Assembly (NCBI RefSeq): GCF_007752535.1
Contig: NZ_CP036426.1
Coordinates: 1,426,001 to 1,490,000, forward strand
Direction: 5' to 3'
DNA from: Tautonia plasticadhaerens
GTDB taxonomy: Bacteria > Planctomycetota > Planctomycetia > Isosphaerales > Isosphaeraceae
Length of the DNA stretch: 64,000 nt
Below, one piece after another: positions 1 through 9,457 of the stretch (positions within the stretch are counted from its first letter, which is position 1; the number at the start of each line of letters is the position of its first letter). The notes beneath the pieces are model-generated. The model saw only the letters and a program-made list of their open reading frames with translations. It was not told the origin of the DNA and made no database searches. A program made the position numbers and the translations under genes.

Positions 1-2088
1 GAGCGTCAGGAGCCCGACTCCGAGGGCAAGCCGGACTACCTCCGACGCCACCGCCAGCGGCGGTCCTGGCTCGCCGGCCTGGCCGAGCCGGTCTACCGCC
101 GCCTCTCCGCGCTGATCGAGTCGGTCGCACGGCCCGGCCCCTGGTCGACCCAGGTCGACCGGCTCGGCCGATTGGCGACGGGCCTCGGCCTCGACCCCGA
201 CGCCGAGGACGCCCTCGGCCACCTCTTCGCCGCGCTCGACGATCACGCGTTGGTGGTCGGAGGGGTCGGCCTCGGCAAGGAACCCTGGACCTGGGCCCGA
301 TTCGTCGACGAGGTCGAGTCGATCCTCCGGGAACTCCCCCCGCCCGACTCCCGGATCGTCGGCGCGATCCGGATGGCCACCGTCGATGAGGCCTCCGGCG
401 CGATCGCCCGGCACGTCCTCCTCGCCAACCTCGCCGAGGGCAGCTTCCCCGCCAGGTCCTTCGTCGGCCCCACCGCCGACCCGGATGACCAGGCCCTCGA
501 CGAGTCGGAGTCCGACGAGGAGGATGTCGAGCCGGGGGACGAGGAGGGCCCGGGGGCCTTCCCCGAACGGCCGACGATCACGTCCCGCCCTCCCGGTCAG
601 CTCCGCCTTCCCTTCGACGGCTCCCCGATCGCCTCGTCGACCACCACCCCCTTCGGACGGGAGATGGCCCGATTCCTCCGGGTCGTCGGCTCCGCGGAAC
701 GGAGCCTGACCCTCTCCTACCCGACGGCGAACGAGAAGGGGGTCGAGCAGCTCGCCGCCGGTTTCCTCGTCGAGGTGGAGGCCCTGCTCGATCCCGACGT
801 CGCCGGCCAGGTCGTGCACGTCGACCGCTCGCTCGACCCCGCCCTCCGCCGGACGAAGCCCCTTTCCCCCCTCGAACATCGGGTCCGGGCGATGTCCCGG
901 GCGGCGATCGAGGACTTCAGCGACCTCGCCTCCCTGGCCGGGGCCGCCGGGCATCGAGCCGCCCTGCGTGATTCGGCCGAGGCCTTGCTGGTCAACGAGA
1001 GGCGGTCCCGCCAGCCATCCTGGAGGCGAATCCGCCGGCCGATCTCCCGCTTCGAAGGCATGCTCCGGGACCCCCGGATCGCCGCCCGCCTGGCGACCGA
1101 TTTCGGACCCTCGTACGCCTTCAGCGCCAGTCAGCTCGAATCGCTCGCCTTCTGCCCGTTCCAGTTCTTCGCCCGGTACGTGCTGAGGCTCGATCCGATC
1201 GAGGAGCGGGACGAGCTGGAGGAAGACCGGACCGCGGGCGGCAGCCGGATGCACGCCGCGCTCGAGGCGTTGCACCTCACCCTCCGGGACGACCCTCCCC
1301 CCCCGGAGGTCTCGCTGGACGAGGCGGTCGCCGACGCCATCGAACGGGCCGTCCGGGACCAGATCGACCGCGAGGCGACGCCATCCTCGGACGTCGGCCG
1401 GGCCCTCAGGGCGATCGAAGCCGAGCGGATGGTCCGGGTCGGGAAGACCTATGCGGATCAGTTCCGACGCTATGCCGAGGCCCACGGCTCGGGCCTCGTC
1501 CCCTTCGGCTTCGAGTATCGGTTCGGGGGCGAGGGCGAGGACGCCAGCCCGGCCTTGATCCTCGGCGAGGGAGAGCGACTGGTCCGGCTCCAGGGGATGA
1601 TCGACCGGATCGACGTCGCCGAGCATCCGTCCGGGACGCTCTTCCGGGTCATCGACTACAAGACCGGATCGGTCCCCTCTCGGGGCAAGCTGTTCAAGGG
1701 ACTCGCCCTGCAGCTCCCCCTCTACGCGATGGCGGTCGAACGCTCGCTCCCGGCCGAGCGGAACCCCCGGGCGATCGACGCCGGCTATTGGGCCCTGCGC
1801 GGTAAGGGCTACTCACCCTTGGTCACGATGGCCGAGTACCGGGACGGCGACCTCTACCCGAAGGACGGCTGGAAGCCCGGCCCCGATCGGATCGTCGCCT
1901 TCGTGCTCGAACTGGTCGACAGCCTCCGGGGCGGGATGCTGCCCGTCCATCCCGCCGAGACGGACTGCGACCGCACCTGCGACTACCGCACCGTCTGTCG
2001 GCTCCGCCAGGTCCGCCAGGCCCGCAAGGACTGGCCCGAGGCCCCGAGCATGGACGAGCCCGCCTCGCAGGGCGAGGAGCATTTCTGA
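1..2088 (+). CDS. AddB-like PD-(D/E)XK nuclease / exonuclease subunit (5' truncated)
   Basis: Frame 1 is open from the first base, so the gene begins upstream of the window; 695 residues are visible. The C-terminal half carries a RecB/AddB-type PD-(D/E)XK nuclease: FSASQLESLAFCPFQFF (about residues 372-388), GSRMHAALE, the catalytic pair GMIDRIDV (about 533) and VIDYKTG (about 550), then CDRTCDYRTVC (about 656-667). One Cys before and three after the nuclease core match the Fe-S cluster cysteines of AddB-type nucleases. The stop overlaps the start of the helicase gene by one base, so the two are probably coupled as an AddAB-like recombination-repair pair. The missing N-terminus would normally hold an inactivated helicase domain, which cannot be checked here. 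Confidence 0.85.
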   Translation, partial: ERQEPDSEGKPDYLRRHRQRRSWLAGLAEPVYRRLSALIESVARPGPWSTQVDRLGRLATGLGLDPDAEDALGHLFAALDDHALVVGGVGLGKEPWTWARFVDEVESILRELPPPDSRIVGAIRMATVDEASGAIARHVLLANLAEGSFPARSFVGPTADPDDQALDESESDEEDVEPGDEEGPGAFPERPTITSRPPGQLRLPFDGSPIASSTTTPFGREMARFLRVVGSAERSLTLSYPTANEKGVEQLAAGFLVEVEALLDPDVAGQVVHVDRSLDPALRRTKPLSPLEHRVRAMSRAAIEDFSDLASLAGAAGHRAALRDSAEALLVNERRSRQPSWRRIRRPISRFEGMLRDPRIAARLATDFGPSYAFSASQLESLAFCPFQFFARYVLRLDPIEERDELEEDRTAGGSRMHAALEALHLTLRDDPPPPEVSLDEAVADAIERAVRDQIDREATPSSDVGRALRAIEAERMVRVGKTYADQFRRYAEAHGSGLVPFGFEYRFGGEGEDASPALILGEGERLVRLQGMIDRIDVAEHPSGTLFRVIDYKTGSVPSRGKLFKGLALQLPLYAMAVERSLPAERNPRAIDAGYWALRGKGYSPLVTMAEYRDGDLYPKDGWKPGPDRIVAFVLELVDSLRGGMLPVHPAETDCDRTCDYRTVCRLRQVRQARKDWPEAPSMDEPASQGEEHF

Positions 2089-5000
2089 TGAGCACCCCGG
2101 GTTCCCCCGAACCCCCGACGAGCCTCCCGCCCTCCCCGCCGACGGACGAACAGCGGAGGGCCCTGGAGGCGACCGTCAGCGTCGCGCTCAGCTCGGGCGC
2201 AGGATGCGGGAAAACCCGGGTCCTCACCGACCGGTTCGTGCTCGCGCTGGAGCGGCGGACGCCGCTCGACCGGATCGTCGCCGTGACCTTTACGGAGAAG
2301 GCCGCCTCGGAAATGCGCGACCGCATCCGGAAGGAATGCCGACGCCGGATCGCCTCGGCCACCGGGGCCGACGCCGCCTACTGGCGTCGCGTCCTCAGGG
2401 GCCTGGAGGCGGGCCGGATCGGCACCTTCCACGGCTTCTGCCTCGACCTGCTGAAGCGATTCGCCGTCCAGGCCGGCCTGCCCCCCGATTTCGCCGTGCT
2501 GGAGGAGTCGCTCGCGCCGACCCTCCGGGACGAGTCCCTGCGATCCTGCTTCCGCCGCTGGCTGGCCGGGGAGAACGAAGACCTCGTCATGCTGGCCGTC
2601 GAGCTGGGCCTGGATGCCGTCCGGGAGGGGCTCCGGTCGCTCCTGCTCGGTCGGACCCTCGCCGAGCCCGGCCGATGGGCCGAGCTGAGGCCGGAAGATT
2701 TGATGGCGCACTGGCTCGATGCCTGGCACTCGGAGGGCCGGCCGGCCGTGCTCCGCCGGTTCGTCGACGACGCCGGGCCGCTGCTCGAACTGCTCGAGGC
2801 CCACCCGTGTGAGCACCCCGTCGGGGCCGAGCGGCGGTCGGTCCTCCTCTGCGAGATCCCGCTGCTCCCCGAGGCGCCACACCCCGACCTCTCGTTCGAG
2901 ACCATCAAGGAACACGCCGCCGTCGCCGGGGGCGGGACGGGCAGGCACTGGCCGTCGATCGACGTGTACAACGCCGTCCGCGATCATTACAAGAAGATCC
3001 GGGACGCGGTCGACCGCTCCCGGAAGGCCCTCCTCTGGGACGAGGCGTTGACCCGGCGCTCGGCCGAGCTGGGCGTCCGCTTCGCCCGGCTGGCGAGGGA
3101 GGCGTTGGAGGAGGTCGATGCCCTGAAGCGTCGCAGGGAGTTCGCCGACTTCGACGACCTGCTCGGCCGCACCCGGTCCCTTCTGTCGGAGGGGGGGGAC
3201 GGCCTGCTGGATGGCCTCCGGGGCGAGATCGCCCTGCTCCTCGTCGACGAGTTCCAGGACACCGACCCCGTCCAAGGGGCCATCGTCGAGGCGATCGCGG
3301 GCGACGACCCCTCCTCGGCCCGGCTCTTCCTGGTCGGCGACTCGAAGCAGTCGATCTACCGATTCCGGGGGGCCGAACCGAAGATCTTCGACCGCTTCCG
3401 GTCCGGACTGCTCGACGGCGGGAGGCTGTCGCTCACCGGGAACTTCCGCAGCGTCCCGGGCGTGATCGACTTCGTCAACGCCCTCTTCGGCGACCTCTAC
3501 GCCGACCCGTCCGAGGCCCTCCGCGCCGAGCGGGACGTGCCGACCGACCCGGATCGGCCGCCGGCCGTCGAGTTCCTCTGGGCGTATGAACCGGAGTCCT
3601 CCGGCCGGTCCAAGGCCTCCAATCGGCGCGTCGAGGCCGGCTGGATCGCCCGACTGATCGCCGATCGACTGGACCGGGGCTGGCCGATCCAGGATCCGAA
3701 ATCCGGCGCCTGGCGCGACGCGGCACCCCCCGACGTCGCCATCCTCTTCCGTGCGCTGACCACCGTGGGGGTGTATGAGGAGGCCCTGGCGAACGAGGGG
3801 CTGGATTACCACACGGTCGACGGATCGGCCTTCTTCGCCCAGCAGGAAGTGCTCGACGTGGTCAACCTGCTCGCGGCGATCGAGGATCCGTTCGACCCGC
3901 TCTCGCTCGCGGCGGCGCTGCGGAGCCCCGTGTTCGGCCTCAGCGACGAGGGGCTCTACTGGCTCGCCAACGCCCGGCCGGACGACCGGCCGTCGGACCT
4001 GCTCCAGAATCTCCGCCGATCCGACCCGGTCCCGGAGCTCTCACGCGGCGATCGCCGCCGGGCGATCCGAGCCCGGGACCGGCTGGAGCGCTGGAGGGCC
4101 CTGAAGGACCGGGCGCCGATCGCCACGCTGCTGGATCGCGTGCTCGACGAATCCGGCTTCGAGGCGGCCATCGCGGCCGAACCCCTGGGGGACCGCAAGC
4201 GGGCCAACGTCCGCAAGGTCGTCCGGCTCGCCGGCGACTACGATCGGGGCGGCTATCCCCTGGCCGACTTCGTCGCCCGACTCCGGGCCGACCTCCGCCA
4301 GCTCGCCCGGGAGGACCAGGCCGCCACCAATACCGAGCAGGGGGATGCCGTCCGCCTGATGACCATCCACCGGGCTAAGGGCCTGGAATTCCCGATCGTC
4401 ATCGTCCCGGACCTCGACCGGGGCAGCCCCCCGACGTCGAGGTCGGTCGTCGTCCACGACCGCTTCGGCCCGATCGTCCGGATTGCCCCCGAGCCGGGCG
4501 AGGAACCGACGAACCCCGGGTCGGAGGAGGACCCGAAAGGACTCGGCGATCTGCTCCACCGGGCCTCCGAGGAGCGGGAAGAGCGGGCCGAGGCGGACCG
4601 CCTCTTCTACGTCGCGGCGACGAGGGCGGTCAGCCGGCTCATCCTCTCGAACGGGCTGGACCGGCCGATGCTGCTCGGCCCCCCCGGCCGGGAACCGCCG
4701 GGCCAGAAATTCTACCGGCCGCTCGCCCCGGCGATGGAGCGGATCCATGCCCGGTTCGACCTGGCCTCGGGGAGCCTCAAGGCGACCCTCCCCGCCGGCT
4801 GGCCCGAGCCGAGGGTCTCGGTCATCGCCCGGTCCCCCGAGCGGCAGTCCCCCCGAGGGGGGCCGATCCGACCGCGGGCCGACCGGCTCTCGATCGTCCG
4901 AGCGATCGGCCGCGCCCGCCCCGGCTCCTCGCCCGACCGGGTCCCGGCCCCCGCCAGGCCGACCTGGATCGAGCATGAGCTGGAGGACGGGCTCGCGCCG

Positions 5001-5597
5001 TTTGCGGCTCGGGTCCATCGCCTGGTGCTCGCGGTGCTCTGCGACCCCGACGCGGCCTGGTCGAGCGACCTCGCCCTCGCGATCGATCGCGCGGCCCGCG
5101 CCACGATCCCGGCCTCACCGCCCCGGGTCGTCGAGGCGGCCCGATATCTGATCGACCCCTGGCTCGGCGGCGACCTGGCCCGTCGGGTCGGGTCGGCCGA
5201 GGAACGCCGGGGCCAGATCCGGTGGACCGTGACCGGGGAAGGGGACGGCCCAGATTCGGCCGGGGTCGTCCACCGGGGTCGGCTCGACCTCGCCTTCCGC
5301 GAGGGGAAGACCTGGCGGCTGGTGAGTTGGGAGCACCCGGCGTCGCCCTCCGGGGTCTCGGAACGCCGCCTCGTGCTCTCGATCCGGGCCGCACCGGGCC
5401 TGGGCCTGGGGAGGATCGGCGCGGCCTGGCTCGTGTCGCTCGGCGGGGGCCCGATCGAGCAGGCACTCGACGTCCGCCGGGTCTCCCGTACAATCCCCGT
5501 CGAGACCCCTCCCACCCCCCCCCGAACCCGATCCCGACCCGCCCGAAGGCCGTCGGCCGGGACGCGTCCCACCGAGGACCCCGATGACCGCTCCTGA
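2088..5597 (+). CDS. AddA-like UvrD/Rep-family helicase subunit
   Basis: A 1169-residue superfamily 1A helicase. Visible motifs: Walker A GAGCGKT (residues 37-43), VTFTEKAASEM (motif Ia), LLVDEFQDTD (about 384-393, Walker B), GDSKQSIYRFRGA (about 417, motif III), GNFRS (motif IV), TIHRAKGLEFPIV (about 759, motif V) and FYVAATRA (about 840, motif VI). Together with the upstream AddB-like nuclease it should form an ATP-driven double-strand-break end-resection complex. The C-terminal region still shows GRLDLAF (about 1064), but the expected DYK triad strand reads LVSWEHP, so the AddA nuclease looks degenerate. The start overlaps the upstream stop by one base, and the 3' end overlaps the next gene by 14 bases. 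Confidence 0.88.
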   Translation: MSTPGSPEPPTSLPPSPPTDEQRRALEATVSVALSSGAGCGKTRVLTDRFVLALERRTPLDRIVAVTFTEKAASEMRDRIRKECRRRIASATGADAAYWRRVLRGLEAGRIGTFHGFCLDLLKRFAVQAGLPPDFAVLEESLAPTLRDESLRSCFRRWLAGENEDLVMLAVELGLDAVREGLRSLLLGRTLAEPGRWAELRPEDLMAHWLDAWHSEGRPAVLRRFVDDAGPLLELLEAHPCEHPVGAERRSVLLCEIPLLPEAPHPDLSFETIKEHAAVAGGGTGRHWPSIDVYNAVRDHYKKIRDAVDRSRKALLWDEALTRRSAELGVRFARLAREALEEVDALKRRREFADFDDLLGRTRSLLSEGGDGLLDGLRGEIALLLVDEFQDTDPVQGAIVEAIAGDDPSSARLFLVGDSKQSIYRFRGAEPKIFDRFRSGLLDGGRLSLTGNFRSVPGVIDFVNALFGDLYADPSEALRAERDVPTDPDRPPAVEFLWAYEPESSGRSKASNRRVEAGWIARLIADRLDRGWPIQDPKSGAWRDAAPPDVAILFRALTTVGVYEEALANEGLDYHTVDGSAFFAQQEVLDVVNLLAAIEDPFDPLSLAAALRSPVFGLSDEGLYWLANARPDDRPSDLLQNLRRSDPVPELSRGDRRRAIRARDRLERWRALKDRAPIATLLDRVLDESGFEAAIAAEPLGDRKRANVRKVVRLAGDYDRGGYPLADFVARLRADLRQLAREDQAATNTEQGDAVRLMTIHRAKGLEFPIVIVPDLDRGSPPTSRSVVVHDRFGPIVRIAPEPGEEPTNPGSEEDPKGLGDLLHRASEEREERAEADRLFYVAATRAVSRLILSNGLDRPMLLGPPGREPPGQKFYRPLAPAMERIHARFDLASGSLKATLPAGWPEPRVSVIARSPERQSPRGGPIRPRADRLSIVRAIGRARPGSSPDRVPAPARPTWIEHELEDGLAPFAARVHRLVLAVLCDPDAAWSSDLALAIDRAARATIPASPPRVVEAARYLIDPWLGGDLARRVGSAEERRGQIRWTVTGEGDGPDSAGVVHRGRLDLAFREGKTWRLVSWEHPASPSGVSERRLVLSIRAAPGLGLGRIGAAWLVSLGGGPIEQALDVRRVSRTIPVETPPTPPRTRSRPARRPSAGTRPTEDPDDRS

Positions 5598-6414
5598 CCG
5601 CAAGGACGACCTGGAACTCGCGCTCCGCCTCGCCGATCACGCCGCCGAGGCGATCCTGCCCAAGTTCCGCCGGTGTGCCGTCGAGTGGAAGGCCGACGGC
5701 ACCGAGGTCACCGCCGCCGACCGCGCCGCCGAGGAGATCATCCGCGAGCTACTCGAACGCGAACGCCCCGACGACGGAGTGCTCGGCGAGGAGTTCGGCG
5801 AGCGGGCCTCGAGGCCGGGAAATCATCGTCGATGGGTGCTCGACCCGATCGACGGGACCGCCGCCTTCGCGCTCGGCCTGCCGACCTTCGGCACCCTGAT
5901 CGCCCTGCTGGAGGAAGACGAGCCCGTCCTCGGCGTGATCCAGCTCCCCGCGATTGGCGAGACGACCTACGCCGCGACCGGCCTCGGCTGCTGGTGGCGC
6001 CCGACCCCCGGGGAACCGGCGGAGCGAGTCCGGGTCGCCGACCCCGCCCCGCTGTCCCAGGCCTATGCCTCGACGACCAACCCCCGTTCCAGCGACATCA
6101 TCTGCGCCCCCGGCCATGTCCCCTACCGGCTCGGGCTCCTGATCCGATCGGTCAAGAAGTTCCGATTCGTGGGCGACTGCGTCCAGTTCGCGCTGGTCTG
6201 TCGGGGTCGCCTGAACGTCGCCTTCGACTCGGTCATGGCCCCCTGGGACATCGCCGCGCTGGTCCCCTGCGTCGAGGAGGCCGGCGGCGTCGCCTCCTCG
6301 CTGGACGGCTCCCGGGACCGCATCGCCTTCAATCGGAGCCTCGTGACCAGCAGCGATCCGGCCCTGCACGCCGAGGTGCTCCGGACCCTGAATCCGGACG
6401 AATCGGGCCGATGA
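5584..6414 (+). CDS. hisN: Inositol-monophosphatase-family phosphatase, HisN-type histidinol-phosphatase
   Basis: 276 residues of the FIG/IMPase superfamily. Metal-binding motifs are GEEFGE (about 66), WVLDPIDGTAAF (about 82-93) and WDIAALVPCVEEAGG (about 220-234). The GDCVQFALVCRGRLNVAF stretch before WDIAAL is more like the HisN (histidinol-phosphate phosphatase) subgroup than SuhB or CysQ, so the last phosphatase step of histidine biosynthesis is the best guess. Inositol or other sugar phosphates remain possible substrates. The ATG at 5584 overlaps the helicase gene by 14 bases, implying co-transcription, although no functional link is evident. Confidence 0.8.
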   Translation: MTAPDRKDDLELALRLADHAAEAILPKFRRCAVEWKADGTEVTAADRAAEEIIRELLERERPDDGVLGEEFGERASRPGNHRRWVLDPIDGTAAFALGLPTFGTLIALLEEDEPVLGVIQLPAIGETTYAATGLGCWWRPTPGEPAERVRVADPAPLSQAYASTTNPRSSDIICAPGHVPYRLGLLIRSVKKFRFVGDCVQFALVCRGRLNVAFDSVMAPWDIAALVPCVEEAGGVASSLDGSRDRIAFNRSLVTSSDPALHAEVLRTLNPDESGR

Positions 6415-6439
6415 CCGAGGACGGAGGCCTGATCGATGT

Positions 6440-6456
6440 CGGGGGCCTCGCCCCCG
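6440..6456. terminator. Bidirectional hairpin between convergent genes
   Basis: A perfect 7-bp GC stem (6440-6446 with 6450-6456) closes a CTC loop between the convergent hisN and metalloprotease genes. There is no clear T-tract, as is common for terminators in high-GC genomes. Assignment rests on position and stem strength. Confidence 0.45.
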
Positions 6457-6538
6457 CCCCTCGTACGGCTCCGCCCCCTGCCGGGGTCTCGATTCGATCC
6501 GACTCATCGGCGATCGGCGGTCCTCCCGCTCCGCTTTC

Positions 6539-8332
6539 TTACTGGACCCGTACCGCCTCGCCGGATCGGCTCGCGATGCCCCCGGGGGACGCGGAGGCGG
6601 TCGCCTCACGGCGGGAGTGGGAGAGCCATCGGGCGTGGAGGTCGTCGAAGTCCTCGAATCCGTAAACCTTCCGCAACGCGGCCTCGGCCCCGATGTTGTG
6701 GGTTTCGCGGAGGTACGCCACCAGCCTGCCCGGCGAATCGAGCTGGATCAGGTAGCGGGCCAGCGAGGCGCTCTGGGCCATGAAGAGGTCCCAGTAGCGG
6801 CCGTCGGGCATGGAGGCGGTCATCAGTTGGCCAGTCAGGAAGACCTTGCCCGAGGCGATCGGCCCATCCAGGACCGCCAGGCGGCCTGCCTGGGCCCCGT
6901 TCGGTTCGGCGAGCACGGCGATCCCCTCGTCGGCCCACCGGGGGATCTGGCGGGTCGGGAACAGGTCGGCCAGCACGACGTGAGCGACCTCGTGCGGCAC
7001 GACCGACTCGACCAGGTCGCCGTGGTCGGCCCGGAGATTGATGCGACGGGCCACCACCCGGCCCCCGCTCAGCCCCATCGTCGAGAACCCCGGCGAGTCC
7101 CCCTCCTGGCCGGTCATGCGGGTGAAGATCGTCGCGTCAGGGTAGACGTACAGGTCGCATCGCGGCGACCACGGGGCGTCCGCTTCGGACCCGTCCCAGT
7201 AACGCAGCAACTCGGTCCTCGACCGCTCGGCACTCCGGGCAATCCCGTCGGCCAGCTCGGCATCGGCGTGGAAGATCCGGAAGTTCTCCGTCTCCATCAC
7301 CTTCCAGGAGCCGACTTCCGCGGCCGACTCGATGACCCCGGCGGGTCCCTCCGAGTCGGACTGCCCCCGGACGATGAAGCCGCTCGGCCTGGCTCCCGCG
7401 ACGCCGGATCGCTCGGCGGCCAATCGGCGGAGGTATTCGCTGAACCAGATCTCGGGGGGGGTGAGGGCCCGGATCTCCCGGATCTCGGCGTGGATGCTCG
7501 CCCACTCCTCCGGGCTCGACGGCTGGGAGTTGATCTTCCTCGCCACGGCGATGAACCGGCAGTAGGCCCAGACCGGCCGATGGGCCTCGGGGAGCTGGTC
7601 CCTCGCCGCCAGCCCTTCGTAGATCCGGCCGGCCTCGTCGTATTCCTGCTCCAGAAACTTGGAGTCGGCGGCGCGGAGCACCTCGGCCCACGACGGTGGG
7701 TCGGCCGACTCCGGTTCCTCGATCGGGGCCGGGGCCGGGACGACCGGCGCTCCTGGAGGCTCCGTCCCGCCAGGGATGTCCGAGGCCGGGGCGACCGCCT
7801 CATCGGTCGGGGGCCTGACCGTCGAGTCGTCGCCCTCGCGGGGCTGGTCGGAGGGGGGCGAGGCCGGAGCGTCGAGCGCAGGAGGCTCGGGAGGTGAGGG
7901 CGCGGGCAGGGGATCCGGCCCTTGCGGGGCCGTCGGCGGCGAGCCGGCCGGGGTGGGCACCTTGGGGGCAGGGGTCGGCCCGTCGCCGACCGGCGTCACG
8001 CCGGCCGATCCGCGGGGCCGGTCGATGATCTGCAGGTTCTCCCGGTACGACCGGGCGCGTCGGGCGTCGCCGGCCGCCTCGGCCTGGGAGGCGGCCCGCT
8101 GGTAGGCGAGGCGGAGTTCCCCCAGCACGGCGGGCCGATCGCCCGCGGAGGCCGCCAGCAATGCCGATTCGAGCAGGGAGACGGCGGCCGGCCCGTCTCC
8201 CCGTCCGAGGGCGTCGCGGCCGGCCTGGAGATTGTCCGAGGCGTCGTCGGCTCGGGCCTCGGTAACGACGTGGGTAAGGGTCAACAACGCCGCGACCATC
8301 AGGGCCGCGGGCGAGGCGGGGCTCCGGTGCAT
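6539..8332 (-). CDS. Exported HExxH zinc metalloprotease-like protein with proline-rich linker
   Basis: 597 residues. The N-terminus has a signal peptide (hydrophobic AALMVAALLTLTHVVTEARA). It is followed by a Gln/Ala-rich region that may hold a TPR-like repeat, then a long Pro/Ala/Glu linker (about 110-210) and a globular C-terminal half. The C-terminal half contains VVPHEVAHVVLADLF, a HExxH zinc site, followed about 15 residues later by WADEGIAVLAEP, where the Glu fits the third ligand of a gluzincin (peptidase MA / DUF1570-like). This suggests a secreted or periplasmic peptidase; substrate unknown. It is convergent with hisN and faces away from rsmD. Confidence 0.75.
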   Translation of the reverse strand: MHRSPASPAALMVAALLTLTHVVTEARADDASDNLQAGRDALGRGDGPAAVSLLESALLAASAGDRPAVLGELRLAYQRAASQAEAAGDARRARSYRENLQIIDRPRGSAGVTPVGDGPTPAPKVPTPAGSPPTAPQGPDPLPAPSPPEPPALDAPASPPSDQPREGDDSTVRPPTDEAVAPASDIPGGTEPPGAPVVPAPAPIEEPESADPPSWAEVLRAADSKFLEQEYDEAGRIYEGLAARDQLPEAHRPVWAYCRFIAVARKINSQPSSPEEWASIHAEIREIRALTPPEIWFSEYLRRLAAERSGVAGARPSGFIVRGQSDSEGPAGVIESAAEVGSWKVMETENFRIFHADAELADGIARSAERSRTELLRYWDGSEADAPWSPRCDLYVYPDATIFTRMTGQEGDSPGFSTMGLSGGRVVARRINLRADHGDLVESVVPHEVAHVVLADLFPTRQIPRWADEGIAVLAEPNGAQAGRLAVLDGPIASGKVFLTGQLMTASMPDGRYWDLFMAQSASLARYLIQLDSPGRLVAYLRETHNIGAEAALRKVYGFEDFDDLHARWLSHSRREATASASPGGIASRSGEAVRVQ

Positions 8333-8804
8333 GACGGTCCGTGTCCTCGGTAGATGGCCGACCCGTATCGGACGGATCCGCCCCGGAGGGGGGCGTGCTC
8401 GTCCGGCCGCTCGATCGCGTCGAATCGTCGAGGAGGTGGGCTCAAGGGTGCGTCGACGGGCCGAGGGGCCGGGTTCCGTCGCGTCGGGTCGACCCTGCGT
8501 CCTTGGGGTCGTTCTCGCCGAGTCGGGGCATCGCTCGCGTCGCCGGGCAACGACGGTCAGACACGGTGCGGTGCTCGTCCTGTGGGCAATCCGGCCCGGA
8601 GTATGTCCGCGGGCCCGGCATCGGTCAAGCCGAACCGGGCGCCGAGGGCGATCGGATCGCGACCGGCCCGGTCGACCCGCGAACCGTGCGGAGGATGAAC
8701 CGGGGATGAATCCCCGGGGTGCTGCATTTCGACCGGCGGGAGGGCGTCTCCGGGACGTCGTGCGGCGTGCCTACCCCGCCCCGAGAATCCCCGCCTCGAC
8801 TTGC
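8333..8804. other. Intergenic region between divergent genes, no gene seen
   Basis: About 470 bases separate the start of the metalloprotease gene from the rsmD promoter. Frames are open here only because of high GC, and the translations are low-complexity Arg/Gly/Pro. No RNA gene or repeat was recognised. Confidence 0.5.
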
Positions 8805-8810
8805 TATAAT
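8802..8810 (+). promoter_or_regulatory. Extended -10 promoter for rsmD
   Basis: TG-C-TATAAT gives a perfect -10 box (8805-8810) with an extended TGn element in a GC-rich background, about 64 bases before the rsmD start. No good -35 box is seen at 16-18 bp, consistent with extended -10 promoters that do not need one. Transcription should start near 8817. Confidence 0.55.
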
Positions 8811-8873
8811 GGCTCGTCCTCGCCCCGATGCGACCGAGGGGCGACGCGATCGACTCCCGAGGGGCAGCGAACG

Positions 8874-9455
8874 ATGCGGATCATCGCCGGAATCCGGCGC
8901 GGGCACACGATCCAGGGGCCGGGCGGCTCGCATCGCACCCGGCCGACGAGCGACATGGTGCGCGAGTCGATCTTCAACATCATCGGGCCGGAGGTCGAGG
9001 GTCGTCCGGTGATCGACCTGTTCGCCGGCACCGGGGCACTCGGCCTCGAGGCGTTGAGCAGGGGGGCGACCTCGGCCACCTTTGTCGAGAAGAAGGGCCA
9101 GAACGCCGCGCTGATCCGCAAGAACCTGGCGCATTTGCGGTTCGAGGGGCTCGGCGAGGTGGTCGTCGCCAACGCGTATGCCTGGGCGAGCCAGCTCGAA
9201 TTGCCGATCGAAGACGGGGCGGTGGTCGTCTTCATCGACCCCCCGTATCGGGACTATGAGCAACAGGCCGGCAAGCTCCGGGCGATGTTCGACTCCCTGG
9301 TCGGCCGCCTGCCGGTCGGCTCGTCGATCGTCGCCGAGGCGGGCGTCGAGCCCGGTCCTCACCTGCTCCCCGACCTCGACCGGTGGGATCTGCGGCGCTA
9401 CGGCGGGACCCACGTCGCCATCCGGACGCTCGACGCCCCGGCCGGGGAGGCCTGA
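8874..9455 (+). CDS. rsmD: 16S rRNA (guanine(966)-N(2))-methyltransferase RsmD
   Basis: 193 residues from the ATG at 8874, preceded by an AGGGG ribosome-binding site; the frame is open much further upstream but without matching sequence. N-terminal MRIIAGIRRGH and RPTSDMVRESIFNII are typical of RsmD. VIDLFAGTGALGLEALSRG is the SAM-binding loop, and FIDPPYRDYE holds the DPPY catalytic motif of N2-guanine methyltransferases. It methylates G966 of 16S rRNA during 30S assembly. The cca gene starts 3 bases downstream, so the two RNA-processing genes form an operon. Confidence 0.92.
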   Translation: MRIIAGIRRGHTIQGPGGSHRTRPTSDMVRESIFNIIGPEVEGRPVIDLFAGTGALGLEALSRGATSATFVEKKGQNAALIRKNLAHLRFEGLGEVVVANAYAWASQLELPIEDGAVVVFIDPPYRDYEQQAGKLRAMFDSLVGRLPVGSSIVAEAGVEPGPHLLPDLDRWDLRRYGGTHVAIRTLDAPAGEA

Positions 9456-9457
9456 TC

